64,000 bases of DNA. Source: Sodiomyces alkalinus F11 (lineage: Eukaryota; Ascomycota; Sordariomycetes; Glomerellales; Plectosphaerellaceae). The stretch is taken from contig NW_021167091.1 in assembly GCF_003711515.1 (NCBI RefSeq), positions 1-64,000 on the forward strand, written 5' to 3'. Numbering within the stretch: position 1 is the stretch's first letter; each line of letters opens with the position of its first letter. Under the pieces are notes generated by a model. That model ran no database searches and had not been told where the DNA came from. It worked only from the letters and a program-made list of their open reading frames with translations. Shown one piece after another: positions 11,292 to 22,800 of this stretch. The translations under genes were made by a program, and so were the position numbers.

Positions 11292-14200
11292 TAAATACTA
11301 GGCTTCTATTACGGCCTAGGCTCTAGTAGACTAGTTAGATAGCCTCGAAGCTACCTATTTAGTGGATGCTAAAGAAGTTAACCTAAACGGGGGGACCTTT
11401 TTTAGGTCTAATCTTCGTTAAGAGTCGGTTATAGACCTAGCCTTTTACATGCCCGGCTTCGATCGTCTCCGCTTCGATAAGTAGGAATATATTAAAAACA
11501 CTACCTCCCTATACCGCGCTATCCTACTTTCCGCCTCTATTTTAGGCTTTAAAGGTTCTATAAATAAGTTACTTGCGCCGGCTTATAACTATAAGCTAGC
11601 AGATTAGGACCTGTTTTCTAGCGCCTTAAAGGGCCTAGAACCTAGCCTGAACCGGCATCTTTAATAGGTGACCGTAGCCTCGGACTAGGACTCTATAGGT
11701 CGCTGCCTCTTAGATACTATTACCTTAGCTCTTAAGGCTTTAGTGCCTAAGGTGAAGGTAGTAGAGCGTATAAAACCGTAGTAGACTAAAGAGCTAAAGT
11801 CCCTGCGAAAGTCGGCGAATAGGGCCTTTAGTTCTTTTAAAAAGGCTAAAAAGGGGGCCTTAGTTACCCGGCTAGCATCTTTAGAAGCCTCCTAGAAAGA
11901 AGCTCAAAACGCCTATTATAGGGCAGTAAAGATAGCGAAAAACGACTACTAGGAGGCCTTCCTAGCCCACGCCGAAGGCCCCGAGATATTTAAGGCCTAT
12001 AACTATACGAAGATCAGCCTTAACGCGAAAATCCCACTAATCCAGACGCCAACGAAGAAGAAGGCCTACGCCTTTGAAGATACCTATAACACCCTTTTTG
12101 AGACCCTTTTTCTAGCACCCTCTGCTACTAACGCCCCCGAAGCCCCTATATTTATAGGCCCTTAGGGGGGCCTAGGCCCCTCTTACCCTTCTAACGGCCT
12201 CTAAAGCGTGACTAGATCACGTAGTAAGGGCCTTAGAAGACGGTGGGAGTAGCCTAGCCTATAGGCTATAGAGCTATAACGCGCGACTTTTAGAGCCGCT
12301 AAAGAAAAGGCCCCTAGACCTAACAGGATGGGTTTAAAACCGATCTAATAGGCCTATAAGGCTATTCCCGGGTCCTTTTGACAGGCCTACACAGCACTTT
12401 TTTCCGCAGGCCATTACCCTACCTGCTAGAACAAAGCCCTCGGGGTTATTCTACGAAAGCCAGAGATAAAGGACTATTTAGATTCTAAGTCTTATAGGAT
12501 TATAGCCCTTCTAAACTGTCTAGGTAAAGTACTCGAACGGGTTATAGCTGCTAGGCTTAGCTTTATAGCTAATACCCGCGACGACCTTCTATACCTTAGT
12601 TAAATAGGGGGTAGGAAATAACGCTCTGCTATTAATATAGCCCCCCTTCTCCTCCACTATATCGAAAGACAGTGTAAATCACGTAGAAATCCTATAATCT
12701 CTATGCTATTTTTAGATATTAAAGGAGCCTTCGATTATATCGCCCGTCCCTAGCTACTTAGGACCCTTTAAGCCCTCTAACTACCCCCGAACCTAGTTAA
12801 ATAGGTAGCCTCTTTTACAGAAAACAGGCGTATCTAACTAGCCTTCGAGGGGCAGGTCTAGCAGCCTAGCCCCCTTAATATAGGGGTTCTATAAGGCTCT
12901 CCGATTTCCCCTATCCTATTCCTAATTTATATTAGGAAGGTTATAGCGGGACCGTATTTTCGGGGGCTTTAGCTATTCTATATCGACGATCTTCACCTAT
13001 CTATAGCGTCTACGTCGACTAGGAAAAACTATAAAACCCTGGAAAAAGCCGTAGCCCCCCTTTTCGACGCAGTACAAGTTAACTAAGTCCTTTTCGACCA
13101 CCGAAAAGCAGAGCTTATTCACTTCTATCAAAGACGCTTTATAAAAGATACTCCGGTTACTATAGGGGGGTATTTAGTTAAACCTACGCTAGGTGCTATT
13201 AGGTGACTTGGGGTCTGGTTTAACCCTAAGCTTTTCTTTAAGCCCCACGTCGAAAAACGCCTAAACCCAGCTTTAGGGGCCTTAAATAGACTATATAGGC
13301 TAGCTATCTCGTAGAGAGGCCTTTTCTCTAAGGCTCTACAGTAGCTATATATAGCCTGTATAGCTTCCTTAGCTGATTTTGGCTCGTAGCCCTGGTAGGA
13401 CCCTAAAATACCGAAAAAACACCTAGTGGACCGCCTAGAACGCTTATAGTATAGCGCTTTAGTTAGGGCACTAGGAGCCTTTAGGGGGGCCCCCTTACGG
13501 CCTCTAGAACTCGAAGCAGTAGTTCCCCCGGCAGCGGTTCGGTTAACTAGGTCTAATAGGCTCTATACCTTTAGGACCTTAAAGTTCCTACCGAACTACC
13601 CTATTAAACGCTAGCTCTTTGCTAGCGTTTAAAGGCAGCCAGGGGATAAAAACTAGGAAAACCTCGCCCTTCTTTAGAAACTATAGCCTACTATATAGCT
13701 ATATAGGCTAGGCCTAGAAATAGTGGCTTTAGTAGGTTAGTCTAAGGATATCGAGGGCCCTTTGGTTAGGTGGGAGGCCCCCTAGGCCTCGGAGCCTATA
13801 GCGGACCTAAGATCCTTTTTCCCTTTTAAAGACCGGCCTAAAGCAGATAACGTCCCTGGCCCTGGCCCCGATACCCTCGATTAGAAAATGGCCTACCTCG
13901 AAGCCCTCGCTGAAATTTAATAAGGCCTAGGGGAATAGGCTACTGTTTTCTATACCGACGGCTGCCTAGGCCACCCTACTAGGTCACCCTACTAGGCCCC
14001 CTATAGGGCCTTTATAGGCTGTAGCCGCTGTGATATAGTGGACTGATACTGGAAGGCCCTGTAAAGCTATAGGCTTTAACCTAGGGACCGCTACCGAAGT
14101 CGCGGACGCTATATTATACGCTATTCTCTAGGTCCTTCACGCTGCCCTTAAGCAGACACCTAGGCCCCTAGAGTGTTATATTGTTAGCGATTCTTAGGCG

Positions 14201-14899
14201 GCTGTTCTAAAGCTTTAGCGTACTTTATATGGGCCTATAGACGCTAAATCTCTGATCTTACGCCTTAAATAGCTAGGCACTTCGGTTTCTGTCTAGTAGT
14301 GCCCCTCGTACGTGGGGATAGAAGGGAACGAACTAGCGGATAAGGTGGCTAAAGGGGCGTTAAAGCCCGAAAAGGCTACTAAATCCGTTAGCTTAGTTAC
14401 CCTTAGCCACCTAAAACGCCGGGTAAATAAATCCCTTACTTAAGACTAGAAAACCCTATAGAACCACGAACAAGAGGAGGAGACAGGAGTAAATCGGTTT
14501 ATCTAGGCCGCCTATATAGGCGACTAGTCCGCGATAACCTCCATTTCTCCCGCAAACCACTACTAATATAAGGCCCTTGGTGGGTAATATCGGCTTTTAC
14601 GTAGTTAAAAACCGGCTTCGGATACCTGAAAACCCACTAAAAAAGAGCCTAAGACTACGCTGACGACCGCTATTCCTGTCCCGGCTCCTAAATATAGAAT
14701 ACAGCACACCTTATTCTTTTCTGCCCTTTTTATAAAGACGAACGAAAAGCCCTGCGGGAAGCCCTAGCAGGCCTACCGCTATCTCTGCCGCTATTATTCG
14801 GTACTAAAAAAGGAATACAGGCCCTATAGGCCTATATTTTAGTTACTTAAATAGCTTCGGCGGAGTGGTACAGAGCGTAAACCACGATTCCTGCGGTCT
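11292..14899 (+). pseudogene. LINE-G ORF2 remnant: endonuclease end, RT, RNase H
   Basis: Shows the endonuclease C-terminus (NLNGGTFFRSNLR..ESVIDLAFY, 11380-11450), a linker with WTKELKSLRKSANRAF-like residues, an RT with LFLDIKGAFDYIA (12709-12747) and the catalytic box FYIDDLHLS (12977-13003), and an RNase H whose first acidic residue sits in VFYTDGCLG (about 13944-13970). The frame ends near 14899. Many stops arise from TGG, CAG or CAA codons. The RT catalytic Asp pair is retained here, unlike in LINE-E and LINE-C. Confidence 0.8.
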
Positions 14900-15096
14900 A
14901 GTTATTTTGCTTTGGTTTTAACCCATTAGGTCTAGTAGGCCGATTATTATAGAGGATTTCCTGTATTTATTACTACTACTACGCTTTATCTTACTATACC
15001 TAGCTTCTGATAGCCTTTCGCCCTTAGAGCGATAGGCGCCGCACTATGGGTTTAGGCCTGTATACGTGTAATAAATAAACAAAAAGAAAGAAAAAA
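11292..15096 (+). mobile_element. LINE-G: 5'-truncated Tad-type LINE (family II)
   Basis: Colinear with the reverse complement of LINE-E from within its endonuclease to its 3' end. The 5' truncation falls in the endonuclease. The 3' end is an A-rich run (about 15072-15096) that joins inverted Copia-2 sequence at 15097. The left flank is Copia-2(+), so the element lies exactly between two opposite Copia-2 copies. No target duplication is visible. Confidence 0.8.
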
Positions 15097-17983
15097 CCCT
15101 TAGTAGTGAGGAAAGTAACGACTTCTAGGTACTAAAATATCTCGGAATCGGCTCGTAGGATATATAGCCTAACGTCGAATTAGGTCTTAAGCAGGGTAAA
15201 AACGTCTTTTAACGTATAAAGGATAGAGCCTTAGTCTCTCTTCTATAGGTGGTAATCCTACCTATATCCTATAAATATGTTTATAACGAATATCATAGAC
15301 TTATATAGGCCGTCTAGCGATTCCGACTCTTCTAGATCGTGAAAATCGATAGCTAAGACTTCACCGGGCCTTAACGTGTAGAGGGATAGTATACGCCTAA
15401 TGTATATAGACACTTATGATTATCTATACGCGTTATACTCTACGGTTCGCGGCCCCTTAATCCTTACCCCCTAGATACCGTTAACGATCCTTATTAGGGT
15501 ATCGGTACCGTAGTAGCCGAGGCGTTTATACTACCTTTACGCGGTGGTTTTCTACAGTTACCGCGGTTATTATAATCTTCTATACAGGTTATCGCGGGGA
15601 TACCGAGACGAAACCGAAAACACGGTAGCCGCTATAGCTTCCGCACGCTCGATTATATACTAGCCGTGGATATCTAGTAGCTTATAGATAGGCGGGTTAT
15701 TAGTAAAGCTAATCATAATATCAGTCATAGTATCCTAGCGGTAGCCTTATAGGCGTAGTTAGCATTCCGAGATAATATTAGTAATAAACTCCTTATGGTA
15801 TATAATATTATAGAGACGTAATAGCCTCTTTATACCCGATAGGGATTAGACACATAGCTTAACGTCTCCGTATCCGAGGATAAAAGTCTTATAAGTACCT
15901 ACCTAAAGTGATGATAGTTTACTAGTAGGCGTTCTAATAGGCGTAAAACGGTCTTAATTATTAAAGACGTGGATTAACGATCCAAAGTATAGGATCACGT
16001 AATATAATAATACTTTAGTTTGGTTAATAGACAGGGATACTCCTTATTATAATGTTAATAGTATCGTTGTATAAGGGCATATTACCCCCTTTGCTTAGGT
16101 CGGGTAGACGCTTAGTTACCCTATCGCGGTAACGGATAAGTCTTTTAAAGCTATAATTATAATAGACGTAGTATTATAGAGTTAATCTTCCTAGGGCTCC
16201 TTTATCTTTCTAGCTATAGTAGTAGCCCCTAAGGCTTCCCGCCTCTTCTATATCACGGTATCTACGCGGCTTTTAAAACTATAGTTACGTATCTTCTTTT
16301 ATATAACCTTCGTATTATCTTCACAGCTATACTAGCTATAAAGGTATATATCCGGCCTTACGTACTAATAGGCGGCGGCATTATAGCTATTCTGATATAT
16401 CTTATAGGGCCTCCTTATTACGGGAGGGATAGCCTTTACGGATATATCGCTACAAGGACGGTTCATATTATTTTCGTTATTAGTAGTAGCCTTAGTATCA
16501 GGGAGGTTCCTAAGGGTATTAAAGGTGCCTCTCTCGACTCTAGGCTTTATGCGGCGGATTATAGGCTCTTTATATTACTAAGAACCGCCCTTAGATCCTG
16601 TACGAAGTCGTTAATTATTAGCTTATTTTCCGTAATCTTATCGTAGTTATTAACTAGGTAGTTATTACTCTATTGCTGGGTATTAGGTCTAATAGCTTTT
16701 AACGCGTCTTTCGCCTAATAGTCCCCGCTTAATAGCTCTATAACGCCTATATATTTATAGTGTATTATCGCTATTTTCCAGCTTATAACCTACCCGTCTA
16801 TATCCTTAGGTATAGCCTTTATAGGTATAGTGTATTATCGATATAGGATTAGGGCCTCCTTATAGAGGTTTATAGGGGTTAGTCCTATATACCCGTAAAG
16901 GAGAGTAATCTAGGCTTATAGGTCATTTACGTTATTATCCTATAGTTATACGAGGAGGTTACGTATTATAGTATAGATAGTCCCTTCGATATATAAATAT
17001 ACCTCGTTAAATTCCTTTTACTATATATTATAGTCTGCCTTTTCCTCGTAGTATACACGGCGATCTTATAGGTAGCGTGTATACCCCTTTTTAGAGAGGT
17101 TATTGATAGATATAGGCGTCTTTATCGGTGGTTCTTTTATTACGGCCGTAGCCTTCCGGTAAGCGGCTGTCTTCTTCTTACCGGCGGCCGTAGTAGCCGT
17201 AGCCGCCGTGGTAGCGGCGGTATCTATAGCGTCGGTAGCCTTATCGCCCTTTAGTATAATAGTGGAAGACGGAGTAGCCGTAGCCTCATCCGTTATATTA
17301 GGGTTAATAAGGGCTTCGTATTTACGGATATTAGACGGCGTAGGTATAGGGAGGAGGTAGGCGTTAGCCTCCTTATTGCTTAGCTTTAGATTAAGATAGT
17401 TATCCTAGTAGGAGGCAGATTTACTGTATACGGCGCGCTCCTATACTATCTAATCTCTCTGGTTAATAAGGGTAGGAGCGGCTACCTTTTAATCGGCGTT
17501 AGATACGTTAGAAGATATCTTTACTTACTTATTAGTTAATTAATTAATTAATAAGTAGGTTATTAGGTTAATGAATCGCTTAATTACTCTAATTAGGTCG
17601 ATAGTAGTTATTTAAGAGTGCTTATATAAATATAATTACTTTTTATAATAGAAGAGGGGTAGCCTTATTAATATCTATCGTTTAGGCGCTCTAAACCGTG
17701 CTTATAACTATCGTATATTAAAATAACACTTATATAATTAACTTAATAGAGTAGAAATCTCGTGTATATATATTATAGTAAGTTATATCTATATAAGTAT
17801 CTTATGCCCTTAAGTTAGGTGGTGAAGACTCTGTTATAGGTACTATATCATTTGGATCCTATCCGGTCTTTTCCGGTATCCGACCTTGTCATATCCTAAT
17901 GCCCGAGGTCCCCGAGATCCGAAGCCCTTAGTCAGGCATGGATCCCCTAGGGACCACGTAGTGGTCCGTGTGCCCATGCGACA
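15097..17983 (-). mobile_element. Copia-2(-): 5' LTR to integrase fragment, inverted
   Basis: Mirror image of 5528 to about 8425: LTR (17709-17983), primer site (17696-17708), Gag (about 17460-16100), protease and part of integrase, cut at 15097 by the LINE-G tail. With Copia-2(+) it forms a 2.9-kb inverted repeat with about 6.7 kb between the arms. The outermost part of the LTR (from about 17820) keeps far more CA/TG than the rest, so the RIP-mutated block fades within this LTR, next to the ANP1 gene. Confidence 0.85.
17709..17983 (-). repeat. Copia-2(-) 5' LTR
   Basis: 275 bp in reverse orientation. Ends TATCGTA..TGCGACA, with the right end unmutated. On the right it abuts single-copy sequence that leads into the ANP1 gene about 290 bp away. 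Confidence 0.85.
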
Positions 17984-18276
17984 CCTAATCGCCATCCATG
18001 ACGAGTTGGTCAGGCAGTCCTCTTTCCAACATTTCCCAGTCCCTTTCCCAATGCCCAGGGATACCAGGTTACTCCTATGAGGCCCCAACATCAGACCGCC
18101 CGGTTGGCCAATGGCTATCCGGTCGGCAAAACGACATTTGAGATATTACCACATCGGTATGGGTTGCTCTCGCCTCTCCGTCTAGTTGTTAAACTCCCTT
18201 ATTGAATCATTCTACCAGCTACCAGCCACGTACTCTAACGTCCGCCTTTCGCGGCCGGAGAGGGCTCTCCGCATGT
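17984..18276 (+). promoter_or_regulatory. Single-copy 5' flank of the ANP1-type gene
   Basis: About 290 bp with normal CA/TG content between the Copia-2 LTR and the first in-frame ATG. It must hold the promoter and 5' UTR unless transcription starts in the LTR. A CT-rich stretch (about 18163-18184) precedes the coding frame and ends in CTAG, which could be an intron acceptor. No clear TATA box. Confidence 0.5.
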
Positions 18277-19721
18277 ATGGGCACAGCGATGTCCATTGTC
18301 CTCCTCGTCGGTTTTCTCCTCTGGACCACCTGCACGATAGAGTCTCCGATATCCCCGTTCATATACTTCTCCAAAAGCGGAGATCTTCAGGTCGAAACCG
18401 TGCGTTATTATGATCTTGCCGACGTACAAGGCTCTGCTCGAGGCTGGGAACGGGAAGAGCGCATCCTGTTGTGCGTCCCTCTTCGCGACGCCGAACCTCA
18501 CCTCCATATGTTCTTCTCCCATCTGAGGAACTTCACCTACCCTCACCACCTCATAGACCTCGCATTCCTCGTTTCCGACTCGAAGGATAGGACGCTTGAA
18601 GTCCTCGCTGACAATCTCGAGGCGATCCAATCCTCGGAGGATCCAGAACAGCCTTATGGGGAGATATCAATCATGGAAAAAGACTTTGGGCAAAAAGTCA
18701 ACCAAGATGTTGAGAGCCGACACGGGTTCGCGGCGCAGGCCAGCAGGAGAAAGCTAATGGCGCAGGCACGTAATTGGCTATTGAGTGCGGCACTGCGACC
18801 CTACCACTCATGGGTGTATTGGAGGGATGTTGACGTGGAAACGGCACCGTATACTATTCTCGAGGATCTGATGCGTCATAACAGAGACGTCATTGTCCCG
18901 AGTAAGTCCAGGTTTATAATGTCTATCTATCCAAGGGTCTGCGATCGGGTGCTAACTTTGCTCTTCCCTAGATGTATGGCGGCCACTTCCGGATTGGATG
19001 GGTGGGGAACAGCCATACGACCTCAATTCGTGGCAAGAGTCCGAAACTGCGCTTGCTCTGGCAGATACCCTGGATGAGGATGCCGTCATTGTAGAGGGCT
19101 ACGCAGAATACGCAACCTGGCGTCCACATCTTGCATATTTGCGGGACCCTAACGGTGATCCAGGCATGGAAATGGAGATCGATGGCGTTGGTGGCGTTAG
19201 CATTCTAGCAAAGGCCAGGGTGTTCCGATCAGGTGTCCATTTCCCTGCGTTTAGCTTCGAGAAGCATGCAGAGACAGAAGGGTTTGGAAAGGTGAGCCAG
19301 GCCGGCCATGTCCGTTAAAGTTCGTGTGATGCTAAGCTTCCCGCAGATGGCTAAACGTATGCACTACACCGTAGTCGGCCTACCCCATTATACCATCTGG
19401 CACTTGTACGAGCCAAGTATCGATGACATCAAGCAGATGGAGGTGAGTGTACACAGCGTTACGCCATGGGCTGTGGCATTTGCTAACATGTTCTAGGCAA
19501 GGGAACAACAGATAAGAGAGCAAGCTGAGGCAGAAAAGGAGAGCGCAGCAAAGTCTAAGCAGATAAAACAGGAGTTTGCAGACCCCAATGTACAATGGGA
19601 AAAGGACAAATCGGATATACAGGACATTGTATCTGATGACCAAGAGGCTTTGAAACAGGACTCAAGGAGAATAGGAAAACAAGGAACAAATGGTCGTACT
19701 ATGGCAGAGGTCTTGTTCTAG
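18277..19721 (+). CDS. ANP1: Mannan polymerase II complex ANP1-type subunit (alpha-1,6-mannosyltransferase family), spliced
   Basis: Golgi type II membrane glycosyltransferase of the Anp1/Mnn9/Van1 family, which extends the alpha-1,6-mannan backbone of N-glycans. Exons: 18277-18901, 18972-19291, 19347-19442, 19497-19721. All introns are GT..AG (70, 55, 54 nt), and the first and third have GCTAAC branch points. They join VPN|VWRPLPDW, EGFGK|MAKR and QME|AREQ in frame for about 421 residues. A membrane segment (MSIVLLVGFLLW) lies at the N-terminus. The catalytic region has LIDLAFLVSDSKD, EKDFGQ and the DxD box YWRDVDVE, then VEGYAEYATWR and GIGG-like DGVGGVSI. The charged C-terminal tail (ADPNVQWEKDK) is typical of ANP1 and favours it over VAN1 or MNN9. 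The frame is open upstream to 18193 without an ATG, so the true N-terminus may be longer or use an upstream exon. Confidence 0.9.
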
Positions 19722-20454
19722 AAGAGCAAGTGAAAATATTAGCCTAACAGATAATGTCAGAACACAAATAAAGTAGGGCCCTACTAGGGACCCAGTACAG
19801 ATGACTATTGTGCCAGTATACCGGTGGGGCCCGCTAAGCATAATAAGATACCTAAGTACTAGCCTATTATATATATACACTTCGAGTACCTAAATATATA
19901 GATACAGTCTCTTTTTAATTAATCGGTAAATATAAACTAAAGCACTAAACCACTATAATAACTATCACGACACGATAACCTATCTTTTAAGAATAGTTAG
20001 CACCGCTTCTATTTCCTCTATCTCTTATATATCTTCCTGCCGACTAAGCGCCTCTTCTTTAACGTTCCTTAATAACGTATCTATTTTACCCTTAAACTTA
20101 GCAGAAATAAGCTTTAAATTATACGTATCTAAATCGCCCTTATTAATTGACTCTAGGGTATCGAAAATCCGGACGGACTTCCAAGGAGTCTATATACCTG
20201 CCTTATATATAGCTAGGGCAGGCGGGGCCGTTAATAGTAGGAGGGCGGGGCCGTTAATAGTAGGAGGGCAGGCCCGGGGGTAGGGGGTAGTAAGGTATCG
20301 CGTCGCTCTTTTATAGCCGCGATTTTAAAGCTTAAAGGGAGCTGTTTAGTACTATTCTTCCCTTAGCCCTTTTACTTTCCCGTGCTGGATATTGTAATAG
20401 CTCTATTTAGCCGGCCTTTTCCACGTACTATTATAGGCTTTAGGGGCCTAATAT
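19722..20454. other. Downstream flank of ANP1; no gene seen
   Basis: Normal composition to about 19860, then increasingly RIP-like. It holds the 3' UTR (not delimited) and a 23-bp tandem duplication (20222-20267). I see no coding frame that looks real. Confidence 0.5.
20222..20267. repeat. Two tandem 23-bp units
   Basis: The unit starting GCGGGGCCGTTAATAG is repeated twice in perfect tandem. Confidence 0.85.
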
Positions 20455-20645
20455 CGAATAGACCATAGTCTTTTCGGTTACGTAATAGGCCGGATTGCCA
20501 AGAGTATAATCCGGGTGGACGCTTACAGAATCTGCACTATATAAAATACGGTGGCAGCGTTTCCCTAACGGTCTGAGACAGTTATAATTATACACAAATG
20601 CCTTAATCAATTTTTGACCTATCTTGTGACGATTTCAACTACGCT
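20455..20645 (-). repeat. Copy of the MTR3-flanking terminal repeat
   Basis: The reverse complement of this stretch matches the left repeat of the MTR3 unit (about 57950-58135) along most of its length, including the shared core AGGGAA..GCTRCCACC, the GCAGATTCTG..ACCCGGATT segment and the inner GGTTRCGTAA block. RIP-type differences are common. No partner in the opposite orientation was found between here and 17984. Confidence 0.7.
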
Positions 20646-20957
20646 TTATCTGACACCTAAGGCTAGGAGGTAGAAGCGTGGTACCCGTAATCGCTATAAC
20701 TATTTTATAGCGAATCTATCGCGAATACTAATTAATTAAGGTAATACTAAGCGGCTCGGAACTACGATAATAATTATATAGTATATACTAATAGGGTAAG
20801 TCTAGGCTAGTCGTGATAGTATAAGAATTATAGGGCCCGGGCGGTAGTAGTAGTTATTATAATAAGTTCTGTTTATAGACCTTTTCTAAGGCGGTAAGCT
20901 TGATTTTAAGCCGCTTAAGAGCCTATAGGATAACCTATTAACTAATAAGGCTAAAGA
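20646..20957. other. Unassigned RIP-mutated spacer
   Basis: TA-rich with no recognisable frame. It may belong to the 3' end of an older LTR element because it precedes a tandem array and an LTR. Confidence 0.4.
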
Positions 20958-21066
20958 GAACTCTAGCTATAAAAGAACTCTAGCTATAAAAGAACTCTAG
21001 CTATAAAAGAACTCTAGCTATAAAAGAACTCTAGCTATAAAAGAACTCTAGCTATAAAAGAACTCT
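20958..21066. repeat. 17-bp tandem array, six full copies
   Basis: The unit GAACTCTAGCTATAAAA is repeated exactly six times, followed by a partial seventh. The copies are identical although the surroundings are heavily mutated, so the array expanded after mutation. Confidence 0.95.
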
Positions 21067-21197
21067 ACTCTATTAATTCGACGCTACCTCTTTAAAGCTA
21101 GATCCGCCTCTTAGTTATTGTAATATAACCGTAGGCTACGGAAAATAGTTATTAGGTTACACGTAGAAGAGTGGATATACTATTTAAGGCTAGTATA

Positions 21198-21560
21198 TAT
21201 TAGGTGCCTGCAGCAGTGGTCATAATAGGTCCCTATTGTAAACCCATAGGGGTCTAGGCGTGTCTAGTCTAAGACCCCTTAAGGTATAAATAAGGCAGTT
21301 ATTATATAAGTAACCAGAATAGCCTCTTAAAGTAAATAAAGCAGCCCTTAAGAAAGTAACTAAGTAGTCCTTAAGGAGTAACCCAAAGTAGCGGAGTATG
21401 GACTTAAGGAGCGGAGCAGCCTCCCCTTTAAAGAGAGAGGCCAGCGATTAATCTAATTCTTTAGCTACCCCTATACTTTCCCTATTATAATCCTATTATA
21501 ATCATACCTAGTTCCTTACTTAACCCTACCTTTTCACTCTTTACGACTACCTATTCAATA
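21198..21560 (+). repeat. 5' LTR of the probable Gypsy element
   Basis: Starts TATTAGGTGCC (originally TGTCAGGTGCC) and ends CTATTCAATA (originally CAACA). It contains a TATA-like TATAAATAA near 21280. It aligns along its length with 57404-57768. Confidence 0.8.
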
Positions 21561-21649
21561 TTTTAATCGCTCTACCCTTAAGGGCGCGAAGACCGTCAAG
21601 GAGAGTTACTAAGATATCTAACTATCACGAAATAAATAATCCTACCTTC

Positions 21650-22800
21650 GATTGTAATAAGGCTACTAGTTAGTTTAAGCGACAGCTCCGAGATAGCGAG
21701 ACCGCCTTTATAGAAGACGACCCCGCCGATAAGGAACACGACGGGAATACACCGGGAACTAACACGGCTCCCGTATCTACTACCGCACCGGTACCTATCC
21801 CTATCCCTGTATCTATTCCTATCCCTATTACTAGCACCGCCTCTACTACTACTTCTACCTCTACTACTACCTCTACCCTTATCGCCGCCCCTATTCCTTA
21901 AACCACGATTATAACAGGACTAGTATATAATCCTAACCTACCCCCGTATATAAATAGTAACCTAGCCACGCTAATAAAGGAATAACTAAACGAACGCGTT
22001 AAGTGGATAAAGGCGTAGAACCACCGTAAACGTAAGCTCGCTTATCTCGCTAAGCTTAAGGCGGATACTATTACCGTCGCTACCGCTACTATTAATCCTA
22101 CTATTAATCCTAACACGGCCGATATTACCTACCACTATATAGCTAAGCCCCGATATCGCGTTATAACCCTGATAGGATCCTAGTATACCTATAACGTATC
22201 CATAACGATATCTATACAGGGCTCCGCTACCTAGGCTAAGTTTAATTTCCTCTTACTAAAATAGGATAGCGTATCCTAGGCTAAGTATCGCACGTTTATC
22301 TAGGAAATAAATTAACGGTTTAACCTAGACTCTTAGTCTTTCCCCACGGACGCTACGAAGAACTATTTCGTTATATTATACCTCCCCTACTACCTTAAAG
22401 AACGCTAGCAGGCTATACTACGATATAAGTACGATAGCGACTCTAATAGGGTTAGCTAGGCCGCCCTATAAGCCTAGTTATCCTATTAGGTTAATAATAA
22501 CGATACCCGCCTATAAGAAGTAGCGGTATAGATCTAGAGCGAGTCTATCTCCTCCTAGAGAGAGGGGCAGTCTAATGCTAAATTTATATAATAGTAGGAA
22601 GCCCTAGAAGCGGAACTACCGGGCAAGGTCCTAGACTAGTAGAGGATTTAGATAGTGCTAATAAGGGTACTCCCACCTATCCAGGACTATATAGTGTTTA
22701 TAGGGGTTCTTAAGGATTACCAAGACCTAGCCCCGGCCTATTATAGGGCGGAAGCCTTGACCGTTAATGAGGGACTAGCCGTTACTCGGACAGACTTCTA
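21650..22800 (+). pseudogene. gag-like remnant of the probable Gypsy element
   Basis: A degraded + frame with a Pro/Thr/Ser-rich low-complexity stretch (about 21770-21900), then a charged helical segment (LNERVKWIKA..NHRKRKLAYLAKLKAD, about 21985-22070), then a capsid-like part (..RFNLDS.SFPTDATKNYFVILYLPYYLKER, about 22310-22400). In-frame stops are mostly from CAG or TGG. No catalytic motif. The boundaries are approximate. Confidence 0.5.

Noticed and set aside
17843..18091. Overlapping open frames on both strands (82 and 64 codons)
   Set aside because: They lie across the LTR and gene flank, show no family features, and arise because this LTR part escaped stop-creating mutation.
18235..18630. 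131-codon minus-strand frame
   Set aside because: Antisense shadow of ANP1 exon 1.
20958..21066. CRISPR-like array
   Set aside because: Units are contiguous without spacers, and the genome is eukaryotic; it is a simple tandem repeat.
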